DNA of 64,000 nucleotides, taken from an uncultured Lachnospiraceae bacterium (GTDB taxonomy: Bacteria; Bacillota; Clostridia; Lachnospirales; Lachnospiraceae). The notes beneath the pieces are model-generated. The model did not search any database and was not told the origin of the DNA. It worked only from the letters and a program-made list of their open reading frames with translations. Numbering within the stretch: the first letter of the stretch is position 1; every line of letters starts with the position of its first letter. Location of the stretch: assembly GCA_910586585.1 (NCBI GenBank), contig CAJUKA010000014.1, positions 1 through 64,000 of the forward strand, read 5' to 3'. The translations under genes and the position numbers were made by a program. This document shows positions 17,059 to 26,300 of the stretch, piece after piece.

Positions 17059-17679
17059 TTATATCCTAACTGCTTTTCTAAGTTTTGATTTCAATCTCTG
17101 AAGTGCATTGTCTGTAGACTTTTCATCTCTTGAAAGTACCTTTGCTATTTGTGAATAGCTCATACCTGTTATATACAAATCAAGTACCTGCTTTTCAAAG
17201 CTGCTCAGTTCCTTATCTATGATAGCTTCTATATCTGCCACATTCTCTTTGTCTATCAGAAGCTGCTCTGGATTTGTTTCCACCTCTGATGCAAGTACAT
17301 TCACAAGTTCCATGCCGCTGCTTTCGCCTTCCGTTTCTGCCATATCTGCATAAAGCGAAATATATGTATTTAGCGGTGCATGTTTTTCTCTGCGCGATGC
17401 CTGTACTGCATTATACATTTGACGTGATACACACAAGTCTGCAAATGTATAAAAGCTGGCATCTCTTCCTGCGTCAAAATCTCTCACTGCCTTAAAAAGC
17501 CCTATCATGCCTTCCTGTATCAGATCATCATTGTCGGCGCCAAGAATATACATAGACTTTGCTTTTTTCCGCACTAAATTTTTGTATTTATCAATAATAT
17601 AATCTGTTATCTGTGTCTCACCGTCTTTTAGCCTGTCTATCAGCTGCTCATCTGTTAAACTAAAATATATATCTGACAT
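17059..17679 (-). CDS. sigH: RNA polymerase sigma-H factor
   Basis: Sigma-70 family factor of 206 residues that in Firmicutes drives early sporulation and, in some, competence genes. Region 2 carries DNDDLIQEGMIGLFKAVRDFD and FYTFADLCVSRQMYNA. Region 4 carries SSFEKQVLDLYITGMSYSQIAKVL. Its position after rlmB matches the conserved cysS-mrnC-rlmB-sigH order of Bacillus and Clostridia, which separates it from sigma-E/F/G/K. A weak AGGGGG site lies 13 nt before the ATG. Confidence 0.92.
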   Translation of the reverse strand: MSDIYFSLTDEQLIDRLKDGETQITDYIIDKYKNLVRKKAKSMYILGADNDDLIQEGMIGLFKAVRDFDAGRDASFYTFADLCVSRQMYNAVQASRREKHAPLNTYISLYADMAETEGESSGMELVNVLASEVETNPEQLLIDKENVADIEAIIDKELSSFEKQVLDLYITGMSYSQIAKVLSRDEKSTDNALQRLKSKLRKAVRI

Positions 17680-17758
17680 CTATCGCCCGATACCCCCTGC
17701 TCTTATCAATTTGTATCCGAATGCATGTCCAAAAATATTATAGAACCATAAATTGTAT

Positions 17759-18556
17759 TCACGAAATACCATTCATTCTCTGTCTAACAATCTCATAAGC
17801 CAGTACCCCAGCAGCAACAGAAGCATTTAGCGAATCAATTTCACCCTTCATTGGTATTGATGCTGCAAAATCACATTTTTCCTTGACAAGCCTGCCTACC
17901 CCTTCTCCCTCATTTCCAATCACAAGCCCTATTGGACCCTTCAAATCAAGCTGATACATGGAAGTTCCATTCATATCCGCACATACAAACCAGATACCCT
18001 CTTTCTTTAACTCCTCAATCGTTCTGCCAATATTGGTAACTCTGGCTACGGGAGTATAATTGAGCGCACCTGCAGAAGCCTTTGCCACAGTTGCAGTCAG
18101 CCCTGCTGCACGGTTTTTGGGGATAATGACGCCGTGGGCTCCCACAAGATTTGCAGTCCTTATAATAGCCCCCAAATTATGCGGATCTTCAATATTATCG
18201 AGCAAAAAAAGAAATGGCGGTTCTCCTTTTTTGTGTGCAGATGCAAGGATATCATCAACCTGTGCATATTCATATGCCGCAATATACGCAATTACGCCCT
18301 GATGCCTGCCTGTCACACTCAACTGATCCAGTCTTTCCTTTGTCACAAATTTTGTGATTGTATTGTGTTTTTTTGCTTCTCTCTTGATCGTCTGAATCGG
18401 GCCATCTTGGAGGCCATCTTGGATCAAAAGCTTGTCAACAGGTTTTCCTGCACGGTAAGCTTCTATAACAGCATTTCTGCCTTCTATTGTAAATTCGTTT
18501 CCTGTTGTATCTGGATACTCCTTGGAAACCGTTCCGGTAAATGTTTCGTTTTTCAT
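17759..18556 (-). CDS. rlmB: 23S rRNA (guanosine-2'-O-)-methyltransferase RlmB
   Basis: SPOUT-family methyltransferase that 2'-O-methylates a guanosine (G2251 in E. coli) in 23S rRNA. The 265-residue protein has the substrate-binding N-domain (EGRNAVIEAYRAGKPVDKLL) and the knotted SPOUT domain with motif 1 DNIEDPHNLGAIIRTA, motif 2 VIGNEGEGVG and motif 3 SLNASVAAGVLAYE. The context between mrnC and sigH supports the assignment. AGGGG precedes the ATG. Confidence 0.93.
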   Translation of the reverse strand: MKNETFTGTVSKEYPDTTGNEFTIEGRNAVIEAYRAGKPVDKLLIQDGLQDGPIQTIKREAKKHNTITKFVTKERLDQLSVTGRHQGVIAYIAAYEYAQVDDILASAHKKGEPPFLFLLDNIEDPHNLGAIIRTANLVGAHGVIIPKNRAAGLTATVAKASAGALNYTPVARVTNIGRTIEELKKEGIWFVCADMNGTSMYQLDLKGPIGLVIGNEGEGVGRLVKEKCDFAASIPMKGEIDSLNASVAAGVLAYEIVRQRMNGIS

Positions 18557-18614
18557 ATAAATCCCCTCTGTCGCCTCAATATAGACAGTGCCTTTTGCTA
18601 CCTTAGAAGTATTT

Positions 18615-19064
18615 TCACACGATTATCTGTGCTTCTTCCAAAGACTGCCCAATAATCTGTGTAATTCTTTCCATGTTGTCTTTTAGAAAAAGATAACCAC
18701 ACAATGCCTCAAAGCCGGTCGCTTTGTGATAATCAGAAAGACTAGCATTTTTCGCCGAAGAATTTGTTTTTGTATTTTTCCCTCTTCTATAGACTTCCTG
18801 TTCCTCTTCTGTGAGGCTCTCATATACCGCCTCTATCATTTTAGCCTGTGTCTGAGCACATACTATTTTTGTTGTATGCCTATGCAGCGTATTAGCAGCA
18901 CGCTGTCCCTTTTCTACAATCAATGTTCTGATAATAATTTCAAATACCGCATCACCAATATAGGCCAGCGTGAGGGGGGAATATGTTCTGATATCTACTC
19001 CCCCGCTGCCAAATTCTTTATGAATCTGCGAAAGCATACTGCATTCATTTAAGCCTTCTTCCAT
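18615..19064 (-). CDS. mrnC: Mini-ribonuclease III
   Basis: A 149-residue RNase III catalytic domain without a double-stranded-RNA-binding domain, which matures 23S rRNA ends in Firmicutes. The signature is SPLTLAYIGDAVFEIIIR (about residues 30-47), with the acidic metal ligands in YIGDAVFE and in the C-terminal TGFEALCGYLFL helix. The start at 19064 has AGAAGG upstream and overlaps the cysS stop by 16 nt, indicating coupling. A later ATG at 19037 is possible but has no good site. Confidence 0.92.
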   Translation of the reverse strand: MEEGLNECSMLSQIHKEFGSGGVDIRTYSPLTLAYIGDAVFEIIIRTLIVEKGQRAANTLHRHTTKIVCAQTQAKMIEAVYESLTEEEQEVYRRGKNTKTNSSAKNASLSDYHKATGFEALCGYLFLKDNMERITQIIGQSLEEAQIIV

Positions 19065-20470
19065 TTAACACCTTCTCGTGTATCCTCCAATACGATACCC
19101 TTCTCTAATAATTCATTGCGGATTGCATCTGCCTTTGCAAAATCCTTTGCTTTTTTTGCCGCGGTTCTCTCCTCAATTCTTGCAAGAACATAGCTTTCGA
19201 GCTCTGAATCTATAGCATTTTCTGCCTCTTTTGCCGCGTATGCTGTTGTCAAGTCAAGAGAAAGCACCTCATCAAAGCTCTCTGCCAGTGCATATTTCGT
19301 GCTATCTGAGATATCATCCTTAAGCATATCATACAACACCGTAATTGCCATCGAAGAATTAAGATCATCGCACAGTGCAGACGCAAATTTTTCCTTATAC
19401 AATGCAAATTTGTCAGAATCTATGGCGCCCGTTTTGTCAAGCATCCCAATTTTCTTGATAAGCTTGTCATACGCAGCACTCATATTATCAAGAACTTCAT
19501 AAGAAAATTCCAACGGCTTCCGATAATGTGACTGCAAACAGAAAAATCTGTACACCACAGGATTGTATCCCTTGGATTCTAACAATGACACTGTCAGAAA
19601 ATCACCTTTTGACTTACTCATCTTTCCTGTTATGTCATTGAGATGATGCACATGAAACCAATAGTTGCACCACTTATGACCAATATAAGATTCACTCTGT
19701 GCAATCTCATTTGTATGATGTGGGAAAATATTATCTACGCCGCCGCAATGAATGTCCATATATTCACCTAGGTGTTTCATACTGATGCAAGAGCATTCAA
19801 TATGCCAGCCCGGATATCCAATTCCCCAAGGGCTTTCCCATTTCAGTTCCTGATCTGCAAATTTTGATTTGGTAAACCATAGCACAAAGTCACTTTTATT
19901 TTTCTTGTTCTCATCGACATCAACATCATCACGCACGCCGACTAAAAGTTCCTTTTCACTCTGGCTTGAAAATACATAGTACTCCTGAAGTCTTGACGTA
20001 TCAAAATAAATATTGCCGCCGCTTTTATATGCATATCCTTTTTCTATCAAAACTTCTATCATATGAATAAATTCTGTGATACAATTTGTTGCAGGCTCTA
20101 CCACATCTGGGGTTTTGATATTCAATTTTCTGCAGTCCTCAAAAAATGCGTCTGTATAAAAGCGGGCAATTTCCAAAACTGTCTTGTGCTCCCTTTTTGC
20201 CCCTTTCAGCATTTTATCCTCACCTGTATCCGCATCACTCGAAAGATGCCCTACATCTGTAATATTCATGACACGCTTTACATCATAGCCAATATAACGC
20301 AATGTCTTTTCCAGTAAATCCTCCATAATATAACATCTCAAGTTTCCAATATGCGCATAGTGGTATACCGTAGGTCCGCATGTATACATTGCAGCCTTTC
20401 CATCAATATTGGGGATAAACTGCTCCACTTTTTTTGTCAGTGTGTTGTAAAAGGACAATTTATTTTCCAT
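19049..20470 (-). CDS. cysS: Cysteinyl-tRNA synthetase
   Basis: Class I aminoacyl-tRNA synthetase charging tRNA-Cys. The 473-residue protein shows the zinc ligand TCGPTVYHYAHIGNLR (HIGH-type signature near residues 30-45), the GWHIECSCIS zinc/cysteine pocket near 205-215, the KMSKSKGDF loop near 268 and the DALR anticodon-binding domain. The length is normal. It is 30 nt downstream of cysE, a common pairing that links cysteine synthesis to its use. Confidence 0.96.
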   Translation of the reverse strand: MENKLSFYNTLTKKVEQFIPNIDGKAAMYTCGPTVYHYAHIGNLRCYIMEDLLEKTLRYIGYDVKRVMNITDVGHLSSDADTGEDKMLKGAKREHKTVLEIARFYTDAFFEDCRKLNIKTPDVVEPATNCITEFIHMIEVLIEKGYAYKSGGNIYFDTSRLQEYYVFSSQSEKELLVGVRDDVDVDENKKNKSDFVLWFTKSKFADQELKWESPWGIGYPGWHIECSCISMKHLGEYMDIHCGGVDNIFPHHTNEIAQSESYIGHKWCNYWFHVHHLNDITGKMSKSKGDFLTVSLLESKGYNPVVYRFFCLQSHYRKPLEFSYEVLDNMSAAYDKLIKKIGMLDKTGAIDSDKFALYKEKFASALCDDLNSSMAITVLYDMLKDDISDSTKYALAESFDEVLSLDLTTAYAAKEAENAIDSELESYVLARIEERTAAKKAKDFAKADAIRNELLEKGIVLEDTREGVKWKKA

Positions 20471-20499
20471 TTTCTATCAAAACCTCCAAATGTATCTGA

Positions 20500-21168
20500 T
20501 TACAGCTCCTTTTTTAGCTGTTTTACCTGTCGCTCTAATTCTAAAATCCGGTTTGTCATCTCACTGTTTGCGTATTGCAAACTTTTGATATCCTCATTTA
20601 CAGGGTCTGGAAGATCGGTCTGGTTCAACTCTTCTCGCACAAGTTTCTGATTATTGCGTTTTACAATTCTACCCGGAACCCCTACAACCGTGCAGTTGGG
20701 CGGAACTTCCTCTATCACCACGCTTCCTGCCCCGATCTTGGAATTCTCTCCAACTTTGAAAGAACCAATAATTTTCGCACCTGCGCTAATCATAACATTA
20801 TCCCCAATTGTTGGGTGTCGCTTGCCATGTTCTTTGCCAGTACCGCCAAGTGTCACTCCCTGATACAACGTCACATTGTTTCCGACGACCGCCGTTTCTC
20901 CTATTATGACACCATTTCCGTGGTCAATAAAAAAATTTTCTCCAATTTCTGCACCTGGATGAATTTCTATGCCAGTTTTTCTGACTGCCCGCTGTGATAT
21001 CAGTCTTGCCCAAAAGTAATGCCCATTTTTATACAGTTTATGCGCCACTCTATAATGAAGCATTACCTTGAAGCTTGGATATAAGAAAACTTCCATATTA
21101 GAGTGAATCGCAGGGTCTCTCTCCCTGATGACTTTAATTTCATTTTTTATATTTTTTATAAACCCCAT
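20500..21168 (-). CDS. cysE: Serine O-acetyltransferase
   Basis: Transfers acetyl from acetyl-CoA to L-serine, the first step of cysteine synthesis. The 222-residue protein has an N-terminal helical part and a left-handed beta-helix built of hexapeptide repeats (GAEIGENFFIDHGNGVIIGE, then GVTLGGTGKEHGKRHPTIG, then VEVPPN-type closure), and ends in a short coiled coil. The ATG at 21168 lies 11 nt after GGAGG. A TTG 18 nt upstream overlaps that site and is rejected. Confidence 0.94.
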   Translation of the reverse strand: MGFIKNIKNEIKVIRERDPAIHSNMEVFLYPSFKVMLHYRVAHKLYKNGHYFWARLISQRAVRKTGIEIHPGAEIGENFFIDHGNGVIIGETAVVGNNVTLYQGVTLGGTGKEHGKRHPTIGDNVMISAGAKIIGSFKVGENSKIGAGSVVIEEVPPNCTVVGVPGRIVKRNNQKLVREELNQTDLPDPVNEDIKSLQYANSEMTNRILELERQVKQLKKEL

Positions 21169-21266
21169 TCTTACACACGCCTCCAATGAGACTTTACTAT
21201 ATCATATTCGTTCGTATTTCACCGTGTCAATCATTCTGGCATCAACCAACCTGTACAATCCCTTTT

Positions 21267-21998
21267 CTAGCAGTCTTTTTCATACGCAACAGCCGTATTA
21301 AGTGCAATCTCCATCATTTGTGTAAATGAATTCTGCCGCTCTTCTGCTGTGGTTTCCTCTCCTGTCACCAGACTGTCTGATACTGTAAGGATTGCAAGCG
21401 CATTCTTTTTGCATCTTGCTGCATTCATATACAATGCTGCTGCCTCCATCTCTACACAGAGAACACCCATCTTCTGCCAACCTTCATTTGCTTTTGGATT
21501 ATCATTATAAAATATATCTGATGAAAGTATATTTCCAACATGATAGTTTGCACCAACCTTATCAGCCTGTGCAACGGCTTGTTTTAGAAGGGAATAGCTC
21601 GCAATCGGCGCAAAAGTGCCGCCCAGTCCATATTGACTTGCATAATTCGAATTGGTACAAGCTCCCATGCCAAATACGATATCACGTACTTTTACATTTT
21701 CCTGCATTGCACCAGTTGAACCAATTCTCATAATATTATCCACATCAAAAAAGTGGAACAATTCATATGTATAAATTCCTATCGTTGGCATACCCATACC
21801 GCTTGCCATAACACTAATCTTTGTTCCCTGATAGGTTCCTGTGTATCCCTGTATTCCTCTGATATTGTTTACAAGCTGTGCATTCTCAAGAAAGTTTTCA
21901 GCAATAAACTTCGAACGAAGCGGATCTCCAGGCATAAGTACCGTCTTTCCAAAAGCATCCTTTTGTGCATTAATATGTGGTGTTGTTACAAATGACAT
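21267..21998 (-). CDS. deoD: Purine-nucleoside phosphorylase (DeoD type)
   Basis: Hexameric trimeric-fold nucleoside phosphorylase that cleaves purine (deoxy)nucleosides with phosphate for salvage. The 243-residue protein contains the phosphate-binding MPGDPLRSKFIAENF (about residues 21-35), the GMGMPTIGIYTYELF segment and the family signature near VEMEAAALY (about 178-186) with the catalytic aspartate in LTVSDSLVTGE. AGGAGG lies 7 nt before the ATG at 21998. A longer frame to 22070 has no site. Confidence 0.94.
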   Translation of the reverse strand: MSFVTTPHINAQKDAFGKTVLMPGDPLRSKFIAENFLENAQLVNNIRGIQGYTGTYQGTKISVMASGMGMPTIGIYTYELFHFFDVDNIMRIGSTGAMQENVKVRDIVFGMGACTNSNYASQYGLGGTFAPIASYSLLKQAVAQADKVGANYHVGNILSSDIFYNDNPKANEGWQKMGVLCVEMEAAALYMNAARCKKNALAILTVSDSLVTGEETTAEERQNSFTQMMEIALNTAVAYEKDC

Positions 21999-22020
21999 AT
22001 GTATTCCTCCTTTATTTTTT

Positions 22021-23223
22021 CTAATACTTCTCATTGATCCATGCTGGACCTGATAGGTATATACTATCAAACTTTAAATTTTGTTTTAACTTTTCGTATT
22101 CAAAAAGAAAAGCAGTAAACGCGCCAATAGTTGTCGAAACTTCCGGCCTCATAGAAGGTTCCTCTCCGCCTTTTGACTCGTCCACACGTTCCATACGGCT
22201 TCCTTTTTCATCAAGATACCATATAAAAAGCCCATTATTTTCTGCGATAACAGGATCCTGCATTTGAATCGCTATTGTCACTTTTCCATTGCTGGATATA
22301 TGTTTTAGCATCTCCGGAAGATTTACAATTCTTGCCATTGCCGCAGGTTTATTTGTTTTTGATTTCTGAAAATACCGTTCCATATCAGATTCTTTTTCAA
22401 ATACTGCTTCCCTAATTTTGCAGTCCTCATTTTGTGCATATGCAAAATAACCTTGTATTGTTCCATTTTCTACAATTTGATACAAATTCCCGCCATCACT
22501 TTTTAACTCATCTAATAAACGCTCGTAGTACACAGCGCTCCTGATAACAAATAATCCATAGTACCTGCAAAGATTTGCATTGACAAAATGCGCCAGAGAA
22601 AGCAGTCTGTCATTGTCCACTGCAGTCAATATCACATTTTGCTGGTTTAATGGTACGCTCTCACCATCTGCCGCTCTCTTTAGCATTTCTATTGTTATCA
22701 TTTCTAAATTAAGTTCATATTGCGGCTGATCGTATATATAATGAAACCCAAACTGTTCAAAAAATTCCTGATTATCTGTGTTTGCAATACAAAGTGGTAC
22801 ATTTTTTCGTCTTTGATATTCCAAAGCCCCGCAAATAAGCTTTTTCATGGAACCTTTCTTACGATATTCCTTTTGCGTAGCAGCTATGCTAATCAAATTG
22901 GCATCAATTCGTACTACATCAGCCATACAGGGGAGCCGTCTTGCGCCTGGAAGCGGCGGATTTCTGCGTATCGCCGCAAAATAGGGCACTAAATGCAGCA
23001 TGGAATAAACTTCGCCATCTTCCAGCGCAAAAACAAGATTTTCCTTTATCCGGCTTTCATAATAATAGTCAAGAAACCCCTCTGAACTATTAGGAACTGC
23101 TTTCTTCCAAAGATTTCTTGTATTTAGAGCAGATTTGTTATCTAACACCTTCAATCCAAACTCTTCTTCTATCATTTCTTTGCGTTTCTGTTCTGCCAAT
23201 TCCGCTTCTGTTATCTGTTCCAT
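22021..23223 (-). CDS. Eis-like GNAT acetyltransferase
   Basis: The 400-residue protein has the architecture of the Eis (enhanced intracellular survival) family: an N-terminal GNAT fold with ISIAATQKEYRKKGSMKKLI (acetyl-CoA pyrophosphate loop near residue 110-130), a second GNAT-like domain and a C-terminal SCP2-like domain (about 290-400). Members acetylate amines on proteins or aminoglycosides; the substrate here is unknown. GGGGGG lies 9 nt before the ATG at 23223. It precedes deoD with 22 nt between them. Confidence 0.8.
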   Translation of the reverse strand: MEQITEAELAEQKRKEMIEEEFGLKVLDNKSALNTRNLWKKAVPNSSEGFLDYYYESRIKENLVFALEDGEVYSMLHLVPYFAAIRRNPPLPGARRLPCMADVVRIDANLISIAATQKEYRKKGSMKKLICGALEYQRRKNVPLCIANTDNQEFFEQFGFHYIYDQPQYELNLEMITIEMLKRAADGESVPLNQQNVILTAVDNDRLLSLAHFVNANLCRYYGLFVIRSAVYYERLLDELKSDGGNLYQIVENGTIQGYFAYAQNEDCKIREAVFEKESDMERYFQKSKTNKPAAMARIVNLPEMLKHISSNGKVTIAIQMQDPVIAENNGLFIWYLDEKGSRMERVDESKGGEEPSMRPEVSTTIGAFTAFLFEYEKLKQNLKFDSIYLSGPAWINEKY

Positions 23224-23287
23224 TTTAACCGCTTCCCCCCTCACACAGTTATCTTATTACTTCATTTTTGATTCAAATCGTTATTCA

Positions 23288-23863
23288 TTAAGATTTCGAC
23301 GCTTCCTCTTTTCTAGCACTACACCCTGGGCACCCATCACAAGAACGCTTTTCAACAGACTGCTTATCAATTTCCATTGTCGCCATTTCCCTTGGACTTG
23401 TTAATATACAAACCGCCTGTGAAGCAATCCCTTTTCCTTCACCAGTAAAACCAAGCCCTTCTTCTGTTGTCGCTTTTACATTGACTTGATCTATTGTGAT
23501 GCCAAGCGCCCTTGCAATATTTTCACGCATTTGTTCGATATGCGGACGCATCTTTGGTGCCTGTGCAATAATTGTTGCATCAATATTTTCTACAAAGAAC
23601 ATATTTTCTTCCAGTAACTTTCCCACCTGTTCCAGCAAAATCAAACTTGAGATACCTTTGTAAGCAGGATCTGTATCTGGAAAATGCTTTCCGATATCGC
23701 CAAGTGCCGCCGCCCCTAAAAGAGCATCTGCAACTGCATGCAGCAGCACATCTGCGTCTGAATGCCCTAATAGTCCTAACTCGTAGGGAATCGTTACTCC
23801 CCCAATCACAAGCGCACGCCCTTCCACCAGGCGATGCACATCATATCCTGTTCCTATTCTCAT
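23288..23863 (-). CDS. ispF: 2-C-methyl-D-erythritol 2,4-cyclodiphosphate synthase with Cys-containing tail
   Basis: MEP-pathway enzyme that cyclises CDP-ME2P to MEcPP in isoprenoid synthesis. The N-terminal GTGYDVHRLVEG and GHSDADVLLHAVADALLGAA supply the zinc ligands, and KATTEEGLGFTGEGKGIA closes the fold at about residue 150. The usual length is about 157, whereas this protein has 191. The extra C-terminal 30 or so residues contain CDGCPGC followed by a charged end. It starts directly after the phosphohexomutase stop, with a site inside that gene's end, so the two are coupled. Confidence 0.93.
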   Translation of the reverse strand: MRIGTGYDVHRLVEGRALVIGGVTIPYELGLLGHSDADVLLHAVADALLGAAALGDIGKHFPDTDPAYKGISSLILLEQVGKLLEENMFFVENIDATIIAQAPKMRPHIEQMRENIARALGITIDQVNVKATTEEGLGFTGEGKGIASQAVCILTSPREMATMEIDKQSVEKRSCDGCPGCSARKEEASKS

Positions 23864-25369
23864 TTATTTTTTCTCCATTGCTAATTTATCAAATCCATCA
23901 AGAAGTTCCATTACAACTGCAAATAATTTATCACAATCACCTTCTCTGACCCCCTCCAAATTAAGCGGCATCTGTGGGTCATGCAAAGACATACGAAGCA
24001 AAAGCCATCCCTTCACTTCTTCTGTATTAAATGATATTCTTACTCCTTCATAAGAATTTGGCGCGATCGGATAGCCTTTTTGGGCTGCCCTCTCCTCAAA
24101 CGTATTCAATACCGTTTTTCCATATGCCTTAAAATTCTCATCAAGAATCTTAAATCGGCACTCCCGTTCCTCAAATCCACGTTCAAGCTTTTCAATATAA
24201 GAAGCAAGCTGCCTGCCCTGTTTTGCTGCCTTGGCAAGCGCTATCAACAGCTTCACTGCCATATAGGCCCCATCATCCAAAAAATAATTCTCGCTCAGTG
24301 CACCATGCCCAGAAGTTTCAATAGCAAGTGGCGATACAATACCTTGCTGATTCAATCGAATAGACTCATTGATAACATTCTTGTATCCTCTCATATATCG
24401 GTGATGCTTCATCCCGATACTTTCTATAAACCGTGTCAGTCTGTCACTTGTAACGGAGTCTGTCACAATCGTACCGCCTGGATAATCCTGGGCAATAATT
24501 GCTGTCATCATGGCAATGATTGCATCTCTGTTCACTTCCTCTCCGCTTGGAAGCACTGCTGACATTCTGTCCACATCTGTATCAAATATAATCCCCAAAT
24601 CTGCTTGATGATTCAATACTGCCTGTCTAATCGACTCCATCGCATCTTTATTCTCAGGATTTGGAATATGATTTGGAAAATATCCATCAGGTTCCAAAAA
24701 TTGGCTGCCTGTTGTATCCGCCCCAAGAGGAGCAAGCACTTTTTCGACAAAAAATCCACCTGCGCCATTTCCTGCATCAACTACAATATGCAGCCCTTCA
24801 AGAGGCTTTTCATAATGTTCTGCACAAATGCTCTTTTTTATCTTATCCTGCAAAAATTCACTATATACGGAAAGAGAATCAACTTTTTCTACTGTGGACA
24901 AATCTGCATCTGCTGTTTGCAGTTTAGATGCAGTCGTCAGCACTTTTGCAATATCATCATGCTCTAAACCGCCATTTTTGTCAAAAAACTTATAACCATT
25001 TCTGTTAAAAGGCAGATGGCTGGCAGTAATCATAACAGCACCATCAAACGCAAATGTATCAAATACGGTTGTCATAAACATGGAGGGGGTCGATACAAGT
25101 CCACATGCATATACTTTTGCACCTGTTGCAGCAATCCCCTTTGCTGCTGCCGCAAAAAGGCTGTCCGCAGTAATTCTTGAGTCATGGCCAATCCCAATTT
25201 TGAGTTCTTCTATATTTTTGCCTGTTTTTTCAGCAAGCCATCTTGCAAATGCCCCTCCTATCAGGTTTCCGGCATCTTCTGTGAGATTCACATGCTCTCC
25301 TGCAACTCCCTCACACGCAATTCCACGTATATCGCTTCCATTTTGAAGCTTCTTGATATCTTCCACCAT
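23864..25369 (-). CDS. Phosphohexomutase (phosphomannomutase/phosphoglucomutase family)
   Basis: Alpha-D-phosphohexomutase of 501 residues. The phosphoserine loop is TASHLPFNRNGYKFF (about residues 122-136). The metal loop is DTDVDRM near 250, the sugar loop GHGALSEN near 330, and the C-terminal phosphate loop near ANSYEGVRISF is divergent. It interconverts hexose-1- and -6-phosphates for cell-wall or exopolysaccharide sugars; the exact sugar is not decidable. GGAGG precedes the ATG at 25369. The longer frame to 25438 lacks a site. Confidence 0.85.
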   Translation of the reverse strand: MVEDIKKLQNGSDIRGIACEGVAGEHVNLTEDAGNLIGGAFARWLAEKTGKNIEELKIGIGHDSRITADSLFAAAAKGIAATGAKVYACGLVSTPSMFMTTVFDTFAFDGAVMITASHLPFNRNGYKFFDKNGGLEHDDIAKVLTTASKLQTADADLSTVEKVDSLSVYSEFLQDKIKKSICAEHYEKPLEGLHIVVDAGNGAGGFFVEKVLAPLGADTTGSQFLEPDGYFPNHIPNPENKDAMESIRQAVLNHQADLGIIFDTDVDRMSAVLPSGEEVNRDAIIAMMTAIIAQDYPGGTIVTDSVTSDRLTRFIESIGMKHHRYMRGYKNVINESIRLNQQGIVSPLAIETSGHGALSENYFLDDGAYMAVKLLIALAKAAKQGRQLASYIEKLERGFEERECRFKILDENFKAYGKTVLNTFEERAAQKGYPIAPNSYEGVRISFNTEEVKGWLLLRMSLHDPQMPLNLEGVREGDCDKLFAVVMELLDGFDKLAMEKK

Positions 25370-25526
25370 TTCAAATCCTCCATTTGAGTTTCGCAAAGTA
25401 CAATCCCATGCTCTGTTTTTTGATTTTGTAACATGCAAGTTTTTGTTCTATCCTTTTTTGTTTCTATCATTTCCATAATGTTCAAAATAAATATATCACA
25501 TATTACAAAAAAAGGAAATGTTTATT

Positions 25527-25568
25527 ATGAAACGAATCCGCATATGCACGCCATACTATATCGTATGA
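25527..25568 (+). promoter_or_regulatory. Possible 13-codon leader ORF overlapping the next start
   Basis: ATG at 25527 follows AAAAGGA by about 9 nt and opens a 13-residue frame (MKRIRICTPYYIV). Its TGA at 25566-25568 overlaps the ATG of the downstream membrane protein in an ATGA arrangement. The downstream gene itself has no good ribosome site, so it may depend on this frame for translation. Confidence 0.35.
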
Positions 25569-26188
25569 AAATTCGAATTCAGCATCCGTTTGATTACTAT
25601 ATTTTATTATTTTTTACCACCGCTTTTACCGGCTGGCTTTGGGAAGTCATATTATACCTCATCACTGCGCATACTTTTGTCAACAGAGGCATTTACCGTG
25701 GACCATACCTTCCTATTTATGGGGTTGGCGGTGTTATTCTTATGTTGATCCTTCACAAGTTTCGAAGATATCCATTTCGAGTGTTTTTCATTTCCTGCTT
25801 TCTTTGTACTATTTTAGAATATTTTACAGGAAAATGGCTTGAGCGAAAATGGAATGTGCGTTGGTGGGATTACAGCGGACATCTATGGAATATTGATGGG
25901 CATGTCTGCCTGACAAGCACAATTGCCTTTGGATTTTGCGGAATACTGCTTATCTGCATCTTTCAGCCTGTTTTCAACAAACTCTACCATCATATGACAC
26001 TTGGAATACGAGCCATTTTATGTATTATCTGTATCTTGATATTTATTGCAGACGCTGCATATGCTGCTTCTCTCCCAAATACCGGACATCATATCAGTAC
26101 GGCAAAAAACTTGACATCTCACTGTCAGCACGATATATTTGATATAATCATGCAACTATCTTGTACCATGAAAGGACTAAACGGCTAA
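25565..26188 (+). CDS. Putative CmpB-like (ABC-transporter type IV) membrane protein
   Basis: The 207-residue polytopic membrane protein begins with the characteristic HPFDYYILLFFTTAFTGWLWEV. It then has GIYRGPYLPIYGVGGV and WDYSGHLWNIDGHVCLTSTIAFG, which are the family's conserved segments, and five or so membrane spans. The database name putative ABC-transporter type IV has no proven function behind it. Starts at 25478, 25544 and 25565 are in frame. I chose 25565 because it gives a compact N-terminus and overlaps a short leader frame. Confidence 0.75.
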   Translation: MKIRIQHPFDYYILLFFTTAFTGWLWEVILYLITAHTFVNRGIYRGPYLPIYGVGGVILMLILHKFRRYPFRVFFISCFLCTILEYFTGKWLERKWNVRWWDYSGHLWNIDGHVCLTSTIAFGFCGILLICIFQPVFNKLYHHMTLGIRAILCIICILIFIADAAYAASLPNTGHHISTAKNLTSHCQHDIFDIIMQLSCTMKGLNG

Positions 26189-26201
26189 ACAACTTCAACC
26201 A

Positions 26202-26236
26202 AGAATTTGTGCTGAAGCGTCACAAATTCTTTTTAT
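26202..26236 (+). terminator. Intrinsic terminator after the CmpB-like gene
   Basis: Perfect 10-bp stem (26202-26211 with 26221-26230), 9-nt loop, followed by TTTTAT. Confidence 0.8.
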
Positions 26237-26300
26237 CACCAAGCAGACTCTGAAATTTTGCTTGTGTTCTTATCATAAAACGCTTCAGAATGGAGAAAAA

